NCBI RefSeq assembly: GCF_002843305.1
Contig: NZ_PGSG01000114.1
Span: forward strand, 1 to 64,000
Reading direction: 5' to 3'
DNA from: Streptomyces barkulensis
GTDB taxonomy: Bacteria > Actinomycetota > Actinomycetes > Streptomycetales > Streptomycetaceae
Length of the DNA stretch: 64,000 bases
A program made the translations under genes and the position numbers. Below the pieces are notes generated by a model that searched no databases, was not told the origin of the DNA, and saw nothing but the letters and a program-made list of their open reading frames with translations. Of this stretch, positions 26,532 to 35,142 are shown one piece after another (the first letter of the stretch is position 1; each line of letters opens with the position of its first letter).

Positions 26532-27770
26532 ATGACCGCTGAAACCCCTTCCAACCAGTCACCCACCGAGCGCCGGGTCTCGGCCCGCGTCGGCTCGATC
26601 TCCGAGTCCGCCACGCTCGCCGTCGACGCCAAGGCCAAGGCCCTCAAGGCCGCCGGGCGTCCGGTGATCGGCTTCGGCGCGGGCGAGCCCGACTTCCCGA
26701 CCCCCGACTACATCGTCGAGGCCGCGGTGGAGGCCTGCCGGAACCCGCGCTTCCACCGCTACACCCCGGCCGGCGGACTCCCCGAGCTGAAGGAGGCCAT
26801 CGCCGCGAAGACGCTGCGCGACTCCGGCTACTCGGTCGAGGCCTCCCAGGTGCTGGTCACCAACGGCGGCAAGCAGGCCATCTACGAGGCCTTCGCCGCC
26901 ATCCTCGACCCGGGCGACGAGGTCATCGTCCCCGCGCCGTACTGGACCACCTACCCCGAGTCGATCCGGCTGGCCGGAGGCGTCCCCGTGGACGTGGTCG
27001 CCGACGAGACCACCGGTTACCGGGTCTCGGTGGAGCAGCTGGAGGCGGCCCGCACCGAGCGCACCAAGGTGCTGGTGTTCGTCTCCCCCTCCAACCCGAC
27101 CGGCGCCGTCTACTCCCGCGCCCAGGTCGAGGAGATCGGCCGCTGGGCGGCCGAACACGGTCTGTGGGTGCTCACCGACGAGATCTACGAGCACCTGGTC
27201 TACGGCGACGCCGAGTTCTCCTCGCTGCCGGTGGTCGTGCCCGAGCTGGCCGACCGCTGCGTGGTCGTCAACGGCGTGGCCAAGACGTACGCCATGACCG
27301 GCTGGCGAGTGGGGTGGATCATCGGCCCGAAGGACGTGGTGAAGGCCGCCACCAACCTCCAGTCGCACGCCACCTCCAACGTCTCCAACGTCGCCCAGGC
27401 CGCCGCGCTGGCCGCCGTCTCCGGCGACCTGGAGGCCGTGGCGCGCATGCGCGAGGCGTTCGACCGCCGCCGCAGGACGATCGTGCGGATGCTGAACGAG
27501 ATCGACGGCGTCACCTGCCCCGAGCCGGAGGGCGCCTTCTACGCCTACCCGTCGGTCAAGGGCGTGCTGGGCCGGGAGATCCGCGGCCGGCGCCCCCGGT
27601 CGAGCGTGGAGCTGGCCGAGCTGATCCTGGAGGAGGCCGAGGTCGCGGTCGTCCCCGGTGAGGCGTTCGGCACCCCGGGCTATCTGCGGCTGTCCTACGC
27701 GCTGGGCGACGAGGACCTGGTCGAGGGCGTCTCCCGGATCCAGAAGCTGCTGGCCGAGGCCAAGGCCTGA
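26532..27770 (+). CDS. Class I aminotransferase, aspartate-type
   Basis: This is a PLP-dependent aminotransferase of 412 aa, fold type I. It has the substrate/PLP segments FGAGEPDFPTP, TNGGKQAIYEAF, VSPSNPTGAVYSRAQ, and the Schiff-base lysine in VNGVAKTYAMTGWRVGW; the C-terminal Arg motif is GYLRLSYAL. It is most like aspartate aminotransferases that also accept other substrates. The ATG at 26532 is used because ETPSNQSPTERRVSAR is typical of the actinobacterial N-terminus; no strong RBS is seen. It stands alone and ends in a strong hairpin. Confidence 0.88.
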   Translation: MTAETPSNQSPTERRVSARVGSISESATLAVDAKAKALKAAGRPVIGFGAGEPDFPTPDYIVEAAVEACRNPRFHRYTPAGGLPELKEAIAAKTLRDSGYSVEASQVLVTNGGKQAIYEAFAAILDPGDEVIVPAPYWTTYPESIRLAGGVPVDVVADETTGYRVSVEQLEAARTERTKVLVFVSPSNPTGAVYSRAQVEEIGRWAAEHGLWVLTDEIYEHLVYGDAEFSSLPVVVPELADRCVVVNGVAKTYAMTGWRVGWIIGPKDVVKAATNLQSHATSNVSNVAQAAALAAVSGDLEAVARMREAFDRRRRTIVRMLNEIDGVTCPEPEGAFYAYPSVKGVLGREIRGRRPRSSVELAELILEEAEVAVVPGEAFGTPGYLRLSYALGDEDLVEGVSRIQKLLAEAKA

Positions 27771-27808
27771 ACCAGACTGAACCGGCCTGAACCGGCCTGA
27801 ACCGGCCC
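27768..27808. repeat. Short tandem repeat of ctgaaccggc after the aminotransferase gene
   Basis: About four copies of a 10-bp unit (tgaaccggcc, first copy imperfect) follow directly after the stop codon. It is probably slippage-prone and has no obvious function. Confidence 0.6.
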
Positions 27809-27821
27809 GGAGCACACAGGG

Positions 27822-27856
27822 GCGGGCCCGCGGAAGCAGTGCTTGCGCGGGCCCGC
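27822..27856 (+). terminator. Terminator of the aminotransferase gene
   Basis: Arms gcgggcccgcggaagc (27822-27837) and gcttgcgcgggcccgc (27841-27856) pair with a single mismatch around a 3-nt loop, about 50 bases after the stop. Confidence 0.8.
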
Positions 27857-27928
27857 TCGCATGTTCCGGCCCGCCCCCGATCGTGGTGGTGACTTCCGGG
27901 CGTGTCGCGAGTGCGGCAAAATTTTCGG

Positions 27929-28981
27929 ATGGAAAACGCTCGTGACGTCCGCAAGCTCCCGAAGGCCCATCTCCATCTGCACTTCACCGGGTCCATGCGC
28001 CCCGGCACACTGCTGGAGCTCGCCGACAGACACGGCGTCCACCTCCCGGACGCGCTGAGCAGCGGCCGTCCCCCGAAGCTGCGGGCCACCGACGAGCGCG
28101 GCTGGTTCCGCTTCCAGCGGCTGTACGACGCCGCGCGCTCCTGCCTGCGTACGCCCGACGACATCCGGCGGCTGGTACGCGAGGCCGCCGAGGAGGACGT
28201 GCGGGACGGGTCGCGCTGGCTGGAGATCCAGGTGGACCCGACCTCCTACGCGCCGCGCCTGGGCGGGCTGATCCCGGCACTGGAGATCATCCTGGACGCG
28301 GTGGAGAGCGCCTCCGCCCAGACCGGGCTCGGCATGCGCGTGCTGGTCGCCGCGAACCGGATGAAGCACCCGCTGGACGCCCGCACCCTGGCCCGGCTGG
28401 CCGTGCGCTACGCCGACCGCGGCGTGGTCGGCTTCGGTCTGTCCAACGACGAACGGCGCGGTTTCGCCCGGGACTTCGACCGGGCCTTCGCCATCGCGCG
28501 CCGGGGCGGCCTGCTGGCGGCCCCGCACGGCGGTGAGCTGTCGGGGCCGCAGTCCGTCGCCGACTGCCTGGACGACCTGCGCGCGGGCCGCGTCGGGCAC
28601 GGGGTGCGCGCCACCGAGGACCCGCGGCTGCTGGCGCGGCTGGCCGCGCAGGGCGTCACCTGCGAGGTCTGCCCGGCCTCCAACGTGGCGCTGGGGGTGT
28701 ACGACCGGCACGAGGACGTACCGCTGCGGGCCATGTTCGAGGCGGGGGTGCCGCTGGCGCTGGGTGCCGACGACCCGCTGCTGTTCGGCTCCCGGCTGGC
28801 CGCGCAGTACGAGATCGCGCGGCGGTACCACGGCTTCACGGACGATGAGCTGGCGGAGCTGGCCCGCCAGTCGGTGCGCGGCTCGCGCGCTCCGGAGGAC
28901 GTCCGGAAGGCGATCCTGGCGGACATCGACGCCTGGCTGGTGGAGGAGCCGGAGCAGGTCCCGTCCCGGGGACTCTCCTGA
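27929..28981 (+). CDS. Adenosine deaminase family protein
   Basis: The 350-aa protein belongs to the adenosine/AMP deaminase family, which hydrolyses adenosine to inosine using zinc. Visible metal and catalytic motifs are KAHLHLHFTGS (HxH), PHGGELSGP (third His and catalytic Glu), GHGVRA, and ADDPLLFG (paired Asp). The ATG at 27929 matches the conserved MENARD start; in-frame GTGs lie upstream with no clear RBS. It is convergent with murB. Actual substrate preference, adenosine or another purine, cannot be told from the sequence. Confidence 0.88.
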   Translation: MENARDVRKLPKAHLHLHFTGSMRPGTLLELADRHGVHLPDALSSGRPPKLRATDERGWFRFQRLYDAARSCLRTPDDIRRLVREAAEEDVRDGSRWLEIQVDPTSYAPRLGGLIPALEIILDAVESASAQTGLGMRVLVAANRMKHPLDARTLARLAVRYADRGVVGFGLSNDERRGFARDFDRAFAIARRGGLLAAPHGGELSGPQSVADCLDDLRAGRVGHGVRATEDPRLLARLAAQGVTCEVCPASNVALGVYDRHEDVPLRAMFEAGVPLALGADDPLLFGSRLAAQYEIARRYHGFTDDELAELARQSVRGSRAPEDVRKAILADIDAWLVEEPEQVPSRGLS

Positions 28982-29026
28982 GTCCCCGGAGCTCTCCTGA
29001 ATCAGCTTTCCCGGACCGGCTCTCCC

Positions 29027-29047
29027 GGGTCCGTCCGGGGCGGACCC
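29027..29047. terminator. Short hairpin between convergent genes
   Basis: gggtccg and cggaccc (7 bp) close a 7-nt loop between the convergent adenosine deaminase and murB stops. It is small but well placed for a bidirectional terminator. Confidence 0.35.
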
Positions 29048-30103
29048 TCAGAGCGAGCAGCCGACGGTCACCGGCTCGTTGACCAGCGTCACGCCGAAGG
29101 CCTCGTGCACGCCGTCGCGGACCTCGCGGGCCAGGGCGAGGAGGTCGGCGGTGGTGGCCGAGCCCCGGTTGGTCAGGGCGAGGGTGTGCTTGGTGGAGAT
29201 CCGGGCCGGGCCGTCGCCGTAGCCCTTGGCGAAGCCGGCCCTGTCGATCAGCCAGGCGGCGGAGGTCTTCACCAGGCCGTCCCCGGCCGGGTAGGCGGGC
29301 GGGGCGGCGTCCGGCCCCAGCCGCTCGGCGACACGGGCGAGGAAGGCGGCGTGCTCGGCCTCGGTGAGGACGGGATTGGTGAAGAAGGAGCCGGCCGACC
29401 AGGTGTCGTGGTCCTCCGGGTCGAGCACCATGCCCTTGCCCGCGCGCAGCTTCAGAACGGTCTCGCGGGCCCGCTCCACCGGCACCCGCTCGCCGGTCTC
29501 CACGCCCAGCGCCCGTGCGGTCTCGGCGTAGCGCAGGGGTGCCGAGAGGCCGCCCGCGTCCTCCAGTTCGAAGCGGACGCGCAGCACGACGAAGCGGGTG
29601 GGGTCGGCCTTGAAGCGGCTGTGCCGGTAGGAGAAGCCGCACTCGGCGGCGGGAATGGTGACGGTCTCGCCGGACCGGCGGTCGTAGGCGACGACCTCGG
29701 TGACCGTGGAGGAGACCTCCTGGCCGTACGCGCCGACGTTCTGGATGGGTGTGGCGCCCGCCGATCCGGGGATGCCGGCCATGCACTCGACGCCCGCGAG
29801 TCCGGCCTCGACGGTACGGGCGACGGCCTCGGACCAGTTCTCGCCCGCCGCCAGTTCCAGCCGGGTGCCCTCCAGGCGGAAGCCGGTGGTGGCGATGCGC
29901 AGGGCGGTTCCGCCGAAGCCCTCGTCGGCGATGACGAGGTTGCTGCCGCCGCCGACGAGCAGCAGCGGGGTGCCGCCGGCGTCGGCGGTCCGTACCGCCT
30001 CGGTCACCTCCTCGTCGGTGGTGGCCGTGACCAGGCGGGCCGCGGGGCCGCCCAGGCGGAAGGTGGTCAGCGGGGCGAGGGGCGCGTCGTGGAGTTCCTG
30101 CAC
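29048..30103 (-). CDS. murB: UDP-N-acetylmuramate dehydrogenase
   Basis: MurB reduces UDP-GlcNAc-enolpyruvate to UDP-MurNAc with NADPH and FAD in peptidoglycan synthesis. The 351-aa product has the FAD-binding N-domain (LTTFRLGGPAARLVTA, LVGGGSNLVI), and the catalytic domain with AGIPGSAGATPIQNVGAYGQ, YRHSRFK, SAGSFFTNPV and TKHTLALTNRGSAT. The GTG at 30103 gives the conserved start VQELHDAPLAPLT; the upstream frame to 30136 overlaps a terminator stem. A Streptomyces type I-like MurB. It converges with the adenosine deaminase gene. Confidence 0.95.
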   Translation of the reverse strand: MQELHDAPLAPLTTFRLGGPAARLVTATTDEEVTEAVRTADAGGTPLLLVGGGSNLVIADEGFGGTALRIATTGFRLEGTRLELAAGENWSEAVARTVEAGLAGVECMAGIPGSAGATPIQNVGAYGQEVSSTVTEVVAYDRRSGETVTIPAAECGFSYRHSRFKADPTRFVVLRVRFELEDAGGLSAPLRYAETARALGVETGERVPVERARETVLKLRAGKGMVLDPEDHDTWSAGSFFTNPVLTEAEHAAFLARVAERLGPDAAPPAYPAGDGLVKTSAAWLIDRAGFAKGYGDGPARISTKHTLALTNRGSATTADLLALAREVRDGVHEAFGVTLVNEPVTVGCSL

Positions 30104-30118
30104 GCGCCAAGGGTACGA

Positions 30119-30150
30119 GAGCGGCCGTACGGGCATCCGTACGGCCGCTC
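30119..30150 (-). terminator. Terminator after the MaoC-type gene pair
   Basis: Perfect 14-bp arms gagcggccgtacgg (30119-30132) and ccgtacggccgctc (30137-30150) with loop gcat, 49 bases beyond the stop at 30199. It also sits only 15 bases before the murB start, so murB's own promoter must overlap it or lie upstream. Confidence 0.75.
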
Positions 30151-30198
30151 CCGCCCGGCGTGTGCCCGCGGCGCCGGCCCGGCGGCGCGGCGGCGCGC

Positions 30199-30633
30199 TC
30201 AGGCGAGCCGGACCACCGCGCGGGACATGCCCAGCACCTTCTGTCCGGAGCTGGTGACCGTGAGGTCCACCCGGACGGTGCGAGCCTCGTCGTCGAGCTT
30301 GGCCGCGACCCTGCCCGAAACCTCGATCACGGCGCCCTTGTCGTCGTCGGGGACGACGACGGGCTTGGTGAAGCGCACGCCGTACTCCACGAGCGCGCCC
30401 GGGTCGCCGGTCCAGTCGGTCACCACGCGGGCGGCCTCGGCCATGGTGAACATGCCGTGCGCGATGACGTCGGGGAGGCCGACCTCACGTGCGAACCGCT
30501 CGTTCCAGTGAATCGGGTTGAAGTCGCCGGAGGCGCCCGCGTACCGCACGAGCGTGTCGCGGGTCACGGGGAAGCTCCGTGCGGGCAGCTCGGTGCCGGC
30601 CTCGACGTCCGCGTACGCGATCCTCGCCGTCAT
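30199..30633 (-). CDS. MaoC-type dehydratase, hotdog fold
   Basis: This 144-aa protein has the R-specific enoyl hydratase (MaoC) fold. The hydratase motif is YAGASGDFNPIHWNERFAR (D and H catalytic), followed by VIAHGMFTMAEAARVV. It resembles the HadB subunit of mycolic-acid-type (3R)-hydroxyacyl-ACP dehydratases. The ATG at 30633 follows the partner gene's stop by five bases. The two proteins probably form a heterodimer. In Streptomyces, which lacks mycolic acids, the physiological substrate is unclear; a fatty-acyl or polyketide intermediate is possible. Confidence 0.85.
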   Translation of the reverse strand: MTARIAYADVEAGTELPARSFPVTRDTLVRYAGASGDFNPIHWNERFAREVGLPDVIAHGMFTMAEAARVVTDWTGDPGALVEYGVRFTKPVVVPDDDKGAVIEVSGRVAAKLDDEARTVRVDLTVTSSGQKVLGMSRAVVRLA

Positions 30634-30638
30634 CCGCC

Positions 30639-31121
30639 TCACTCCCCCTGCTTCCCGGCAGCGTCGTCCGCCGCGTCGTCCGCCGCGCGGGCCACCAGCT
30701 TGGTCCAGGCCGTCACCACGTGCTCGCCCGCCTCATCGCGCACCTCGCCGCGGATGTCCAGGATGTCGTTGCCCGCCATGGACTTGACCGCCTCGATGGT
30801 GGAGGTCACCGTGAGCCGGTCGCCGGCGCGCACCGGCCGCGTGTAGGCGAACTTCTGGTCGCCGTGCACCACCCGGCTGTAGTCCAGCCCCAGCCTCGGG
30901 TCCGCGACGACCTCTCCGGCCGCCTTGAAGGTGATGGCGAAGACGAAGGTGGGCGGGGCGATCACGTCGGGGTGACCGAGCTCACCGGCCGCCTCCGGGT
31001 CGGTGTACGCGGGGTGGGCGTCACCGATGGCCTCGGCGAACTCGCGGATCTTCTCCCGGCCGACCTCGTACGGCGCGGTGGGCGGATAGCTCCGCCCCAC
31101 GAAGGACTGGTCGAGCGCCAT
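30639..31121 (-). CDS. MaoC-like N-terminal dehydratase subunit
   Basis: This 160-aa protein starts MALDQSFVGRSYPPTAPYEV and is of the FAS1-type/MaoC N-terminal hotdog family, similar to HadA/HadC. The hotdog core is seen in AEAIGDAHPAYTDPEAA, IAPPTFVFAITFKAAGEV, VHGDQKFAYTRPVRAGDRL. This subunit normally binds the acyl chain and its partner provides catalysis. The last ~15 residues are Ala/Asp repeats (ADDAADDAAG). It is translated with the next gene (5-base gap) and is followed upstream by rpmG with a strong terminator between. Confidence 0.85.
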   Translation of the reverse strand: MALDQSFVGRSYPPTAPYEVGREKIREFAEAIGDAHPAYTDPEAAGELGHPDVIAPPTFVFAITFKAAGEVVADPRLGLDYSRVVHGDQKFAYTRPVRAGDRLTVTSTIEAVKSMAGNDILDIRGEVRDEAGEHVVTAWTKLVARAADDAADDAAGKQGE

Positions 31122-31177
31122 GGCCCGGTACCTCCATACGGCTTGCTGGTGGTTGCTGATCGGACGGCTCGGACGGC

Positions 31178-31227
31178 GCAAAGCCGTGAGGCCGTCCCCG
31201 CGAACGGGGACGGCCTCACGGCTTTGC
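31178..31227 (-). terminator. rpmG terminator with a perfect 23-bp stem
   Basis: Arms at 31178-31200 and 31205-31227 are exact complements with loop cgaa, 34 bases beyond the rpmG stop. It is among the longest perfect stems in the window. Confidence 0.9.
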
Positions 31228-31261
31228 CTGTCTTGCGCGGCGGCCTGGCCGGTCGCGGCGT

Positions 31262-31426
31262 TTATCGCGTCTCGCGGTGCGCGGTGTGCGCGTTGCAGCG
31301 CGGGCAGTGCTTCTTCATCTCAAGACGGTCCGGGTTGTTTCGCCGGTTCTTCTTGGTGATGTAGTTCCGCTCCTTGCACTCCACGCAGGCCAGCGTGATC
31401 TTCGGGCGGACGTCGGTGGCAGCCAC
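31262..31426 (-). CDS. rpmG: 50S ribosomal protein L33
   Basis: This 54-aa protein is the zinc-binding (C+) form of L33, with the Cys pairs ACVECKER and CPRCNAH, and the family core NYITKKNRRNNPDRLEMKKH. It starts at a GTG (VAATDVRPKI) with AAGGAG seven bases upstream. Streptomyces usually also encode Zn-free paralogues controlled by Zur; none is visible here. It lies directly after the tRNA-Met gene in the same orientation. Confidence 0.95.
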   Translation of the reverse strand: MAATDVRPKITLACVECKERNYITKKNRRNNPDRLEMKKHCPRCNAHTAHRETR

Positions 31427-31511
31427 GTGAGTGCTCCTTGACGGCTGGGACGGGTTTAACGCAGAAAGAGTAGCCGATCGGAGGACCGACCCCGCAATCG
31501 GCTACTGGGTT

Positions 31512-31587
31512 TGGTAGCGGTGACCGGACTCGAACCGGTGACACAACGATTATGAGCCGTTTGCTCTACCGACTGAGCTACACCGCC
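31512..31587 (-). tRNA. tRNA-Met (CAT), elongator type
   Basis: The minus strand gives GGCGGTGTAGCTCAGTCGG, anticodon loop CTCATAA and a 3' CCA that is encoded in the DNA. The anticodon stem lacks the three GC pairs of initiator tRNA and position 1 pairs as G-T with 72, so the elongator form is preferred. Confidence 0.93.
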
Positions 31588-31634
31588 GCGATGCGGGCGG
31601 CCCCCGTCTCTCGACGGGGAGCCTCACACATCAG

Positions 31635-31707
31635 AGCCCCAATACGGAATCGAACCGTAGACCTTCTCCTTACCATGGAGACGCTCTGCCGACTGAGCTA
31701 TTGGGGC
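31635..31707 (-). tRNA. tRNA-Thr (GGT)
   Basis: A 73-nt cloverleaf begins GCCCCAATAGCTCAGTCGG with anticodon loop ATGGTAA (GGT) and acceptor end TTGGGGC. No CCA is encoded. It lies 47 bases upstream of tRNA-Met on the same strand; the pair is likely co-transcribed with rpmG downstream. Confidence 0.95.
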
Positions 31708-31929
31708 GAGCGATGAAGACATTACACGCTCAGGGCGCCGAACGTGAAATCCGTATCGGCCACACCTCCGTACGGCCGTGCCGGCCGGGACCCCGCGCCC
31801 TCCTTCCGGCGTAGTGGAGCGGCCACCGGTACGACTATTGGGCTCCCACGTGATGGCGGCACACCCCGGAACCGGCCTGGTCCTAGGCTTCGGTGCACCC
31901 AGCGATCATGAGCGAAACGCGGGAGCCCC

Positions 31930-33360
31930 ATGCCCGACAGCCAGCCGCAGGAACCGGCGCAGCCCGATCGCGACGCACCGCCTCCCCCGAGTCCGTCCGG
32001 TCCCTCCGGTCCCCCGGATCCGCCGGGCGGCCCCTCCGGCACCGCCCCCGGCGCCGCTCCGGGGGGCGCCCCGTCCCCGGCGCCGGCCGCGCTCCTCCTG
32101 TGCGGCGCCCGGCTCGCCGACGGCCGCACCGTGGACGTGCGGATCGGCGGCGGGCGGATCGAGGCGGTCGGGACCGCGGGCAGCCTCTCCTGCCCCGCCC
32201 CTTTGCGGGCCACCCGGATCGACCTCACCGGCTATCTGCTGCTGCCCGCACCGGCCGAGCCCCACGCCCACTACGACACCGCGCTGACGGCGGACGGTGA
32301 CGTGCCCGGCGCCTGCGGCGCCTCCCCCTACGGCCCCCGGGACCCGTACGACCCCAAACGCGTCCAGCGCCGCGCCGCCGAGGCCGCACTGCTCCAGCTC
32401 GGCCACGGAGCGACCGCGGTGCGCACCCATGTGCGCGTCGGCGACGTCGCCGGGCTGCGCGCCCTGCGGGCCGTGCTGCGGGCCCGCAGCGCCCTGCACG
32501 GGCTGGCCGACCTCACCGCCGTCGCCGTACCCCGGCTGCTGACCGGCGCGGCGGGGGCCGACGGCCTGGCGATGCTGCGCGAAGCGGTGGACATGGGGGC
32601 CGCGGCGGTGGGCGGCTGCCCGGACCTCGACCCCGATCCGGTCGGCTACACGGAAACCGTGCTGGAGGTGGCGGCCGAGCACGGCTGCGCGGTGGACCTG
32701 CACACCGACGGCTCCGACCCGGTCCGGCTGTCCCGTCTCGCCTCGGTGGCCGGCGGGCTGCGGCCCAAAGTGGCCATCGGCCCGTGCGACGGACTGTCCC
32801 GGCTGCCGCGGGAGACCGCGGCCCGGGCGGCCGAGTCCCTCGCGGCGGCCGGGATCACGGTGGTCTGCCTGCCCCAGGGCGGCTGCGGTCTGCCGCCGCG
32901 GACGGCCGACGGCCCCTACGCCGCGCCGGTACGGCTGCTGCGGGCGGCGGGGGTACGGGTCGCCGCGGGCAGCGGCGCCCTGCGCGACACGGCCAACCCG
33001 GTGGGCCGCGGCGACCCGCTGGAGGCCGCCTACCTGCTGGCCTCGCACGGTCAGGCCGGCCCGGAGGACGCCTACGAGGCGGTGAGCGCGCGGGCGCGGG
33101 AGGCCATGGGACTGCCGCGGGTGCGGATCGAGGCCGGCTTCCCGGCGGAACTGCTGGCCGTACGCGGCCGCACGCTCACCGGAACGCTCTCGCTGGCGTA
33201 CAGCCGCCTGGTCGTCCACCGCGGCCGGGTGGTGGCCCGCACCAGCGCGGTGCGCGAGTACTGCGACGCCACGGACCCGGGCGGCCCGGCGGACACGGCG
33301 GCGGCGGAACCGGGCGGTCCCGCCGCCGAACTGGGGCTTCCCCGCCAGTCGCAGCGCTGA
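31930..33360 (+). CDS. CodA-like amidohydrolase with incomplete metal site
   Basis: The 476-aa protein resembles cytosine deaminase/D-hydantoinase-type amidohydrolases, with a Pro-rich ~50-residue leader. The first HxH motif (EPHAHYDT, H112 and H114) and a later DLHTDG (H259) are kept. Against E. coli CodA, Glu217 is Gly262, the His of HTTAMH falls in GPCDG, and the GHDD Asp is in GSGALRD (residues 348-354), so three key metal or catalytic residues seem absent. It may be a regulatory or repurposed enzyme; a different metal arrangement is possible. The RBS GGGAG precedes the ATG. Confidence 0.7.
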   Translation: MPDSQPQEPAQPDRDAPPPPSPSGPSGPPDPPGGPSGTAPGAAPGGAPSPAPAALLLCGARLADGRTVDVRIGGGRIEAVGTAGSLSCPAPLRATRIDLTGYLLLPAPAEPHAHYDTALTADGDVPGACGASPYGPRDPYDPKRVQRRAAEAALLQLGHGATAVRTHVRVGDVAGLRALRAVLRARSALHGLADLTAVAVPRLLTGAAGADGLAMLREAVDMGAAAVGGCPDLDPDPVGYTETVLEVAAEHGCAVDLHTDGSDPVRLSRLASVAGGLRPKVAIGPCDGLSRLPRETAARAAESLAAAGITVVCLPQGGCGLPPRTADGPYAAPVRLLRAAGVRVAAGSGALRDTANPVGRGDPLEAAYLLASHGQAGPEDAYEAVSARAREAMGLPRVRIEAGFPAELLAVRGRTLTGTLSLAYSRLVVHRGRVVARTSAVREYCDATDPGGPADTAAAEPGGPAAELGLPRQSQR

Positions 33361-33420
33361 CGGCGGCGTACACGACGGCGTACACCGCGGAGGGCGGCCC
33401 CGGCGGCGTACGGTCGGAGT

Positions 33421-34101
33421 ATGCGCACAGTCATCGCTGGAGGACACGGTCAGATCGCACTGCGGCTGGAGCGGCTGCTCGCCGCGCGCGGTGAGGAGGT
33501 CGTCGGGCTCATCCGGCGGCCCGAGCACGCGGACGACCTGCGCTCGGCAGGGGCCGAGCCGGTCGTCTGCGACCTGGAGTCGTCGTCCGCGGAGGAGGTC
33601 GCCCGGCACCTGCGGGACGCCGACGCCGCGGTCTTCGCGGCGGGGGCGGGACCGGGCAGCGGCACGGCCCGCAAGGAGACGGTGGACCGCGCGGCCGCGG
33701 TCCTCTTCGCGGACGCCGCCGAACTCGCCGGAGTACGCCGCTTCCTGGTCATCTCCGCGATGGGGGCGGACGACGAGCCCCCCGCGGACATGGAGCCCGT
33801 CTTCGCCGCCTACCTGCGCGCCAAGGGCGCCGCGGACGACGACATCCGCCGGCGCGTCAACCTGGACTGGACGATCCTGCGCCCCGGTCGTCTCACCAAC
33901 CACCCCGGCACTGGACGGGTGCGGCTGGAGCCCCGCACGGGCCGCGGCGAGATCTCCCGCGACGACGTGGCCGCCGTCCTCCTCGCCCTCCTGGACGATC
34001 CGCGCGCGGCGCGGGTGACGCTGGAGCTGGTCTCCGGAGATGTCCCGGTCGACCAGGCGATCGCGGAACTGGGCTCGGAGGCGACGGAGGTGCCGGACTA
34101 G
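33421..34101 (+). CDS. NAD(P)-binding protein, atypical SDR
   Basis: The 226-aa protein has a Rossmann fold with the nucleotide motif MRTVIAGGHGQIALRL and belongs to the NAD(P)H-binding (NmrA/biliverdin-reductase-like) group. VISAMGADDEPP and LDWTILRPGRLTN are the typical later motifs. These proteins act as reductases or redox sensors; the substrate is unknown. Its TAG stop falls within the CTAG flank of the palindromic element that follows, so the C-terminus may be unaltered. Confidence 0.8.
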   Translation: MRTVIAGGHGQIALRLERLLAARGEEVVGLIRRPEHADDLRSAGAEPVVCDLESSSAEEVARHLRDADAAVFAAGAGPGSGTARKETVDRAAAVLFADAAELAGVRRFLVISAMGADDEPPADMEPVFAAYLRAKGAADDDIRRRVNLDWTILRPGRLTNHPGTGRVRLEPRTGRGEISRDDVAAVLLALLDDPRAARVTLELVSGDVPVDQAIAELGSEATEVPD

Positions 34102-34274
34102 GCCCTGTCTGACAAATAGCGCTGTCCGCCCGAAGGGCGGGCTCCGCGGCGTCTGGTGCGTGCGATCGCAAGGCGGAGGAGGAGAGCGCAGCGTGCTGCG
34201 CCGACGATCGACAACGCAGCGAGCGTGCGTGCCAGACGCCGCGGAGCAGGCGGGATTTGTCAGACAGGGCCTAG
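34098..34274. mobile_element. MITE-like palindromic element, 177 bp
   Basis: The ends ctaggccctgtctgacaaat (34098-34117) and its exact complement (34255-34274) form a 20-bp inverted repeat including a flanking CTAG on each side. A second internal inverted pair, gctccgcggcgtctgg at 34141-34156 and 34232-34247, makes the RNA or DNA fold almost end to end. No reading frame is inside. CTAG is a common target of IS5-type elements. The ends differ from those of the IS at 1-901, so the cognate transposase is elsewhere. Confidence 0.8.
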
Positions 34275-34354
34275 GCTCCGCGCCGGACAGGACGCCGGGC
34301 GAAACGGCGAACGGCCCCCTACCGGTGGACCGGTGGGGGGCCGTTTCCCTCGTG

Positions 34355-34436
<82 letters not shown>

Positions 34437-34626
34437 TGGGATTGCCGCCTCGGGGGCGTTCGCTCCCTGGCAACGCGCACAACCATACCCGATGGTGGGG
34501 GGTGGTCCGCCACCTCGTTGTCCGGCGGTGGATCACCGCGGCGGATGACTAGGCTGACGGCGCGGACCGAGCCGGACCGGGCCGGACCGCACCCTGACGG
34601 ATCTACGCACGAGGAGCCAATCCACG

Positions 34627-35115
34627 ATGGCCGACTCCAGTTTCGACATCGTCTCGAAGGTCGAGCGGCAGGAGGTCGACAACGCCCTCAACCAGGCAGC
34701 CAAGGAGATCTCCCAGCGCTTCGACTTCAAGGGCGTGGGGGCCTCCATCGCCTGGTCGGGCGAGAAGATCGAGATGCGGGCCAACTCCGAGGAGCGGGTC
34801 AAGGCCATCCTCGACATCTTCCAGACCAAGCTGGTCAAGCGGGGCATCTCCCTGAAGTCCCTGGACGCCGGGGAGCCCCAGGTGTCCGGCAAGGAGTACA
34901 AGCTCTTCGCGTCGATCCAGGAGGGCATCTCCCAGGACAACGCCAAGAAGGTCGCGAAGATCATCCGCGACGAGGGCCCCAAGGGCGTCAAGGCCCAGGT
35001 GCAGGGTGACGAGCTGCGCGTCAGCCACAAGAGCCGGGACGCCCTGCAGGAGGTCATCGCCCTGCTCAAGGGCAAGGACTTCGACTTCGCGATCCAGTTC
35101 ACCAACTACCGCTGA
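34627..35115 (+). CDS. yajQ: YajQ-family nucleotide-binding protein
   Basis: The 162-aa product has the full YajQ (DUF520) sequence, two ferredoxin-like halves, with MADSSFDIVSKVERQEVDNA, QAAKEISQRFDFKG, KAIIRDEGPKG-like and VSHKSRDALQEVIALLKGKD motifs. Members bind nucleotides; a Xanthomonas member binds cyclic di-GMP. The role in Streptomyces is unknown. It is a single-gene unit with a strong terminator. Confidence 0.93.
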   Translation: MADSSFDIVSKVERQEVDNALNQAAKEISQRFDFKGVGASIAWSGEKIEMRANSEERVKAILDIFQTKLVKRGISLKSLDAGEPQVSGKEYKLFASIQEGISQDNAKKVAKIIRDEGPKGVKAQVQGDELRVSHKSRDALQEVIALLKGKDFDFAIQFTNYR

Positions 35116-35142
35116 GCACGGGGCCGGCGGTGGGCGCCGGCC

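Noticed and set aside
31512..31587. tRNA with CAT anticodon as initiator tRNA-fMet
   Set aside because: It lacks the unpaired C1-A72 end and the three GC pairs in the anticodon stem.
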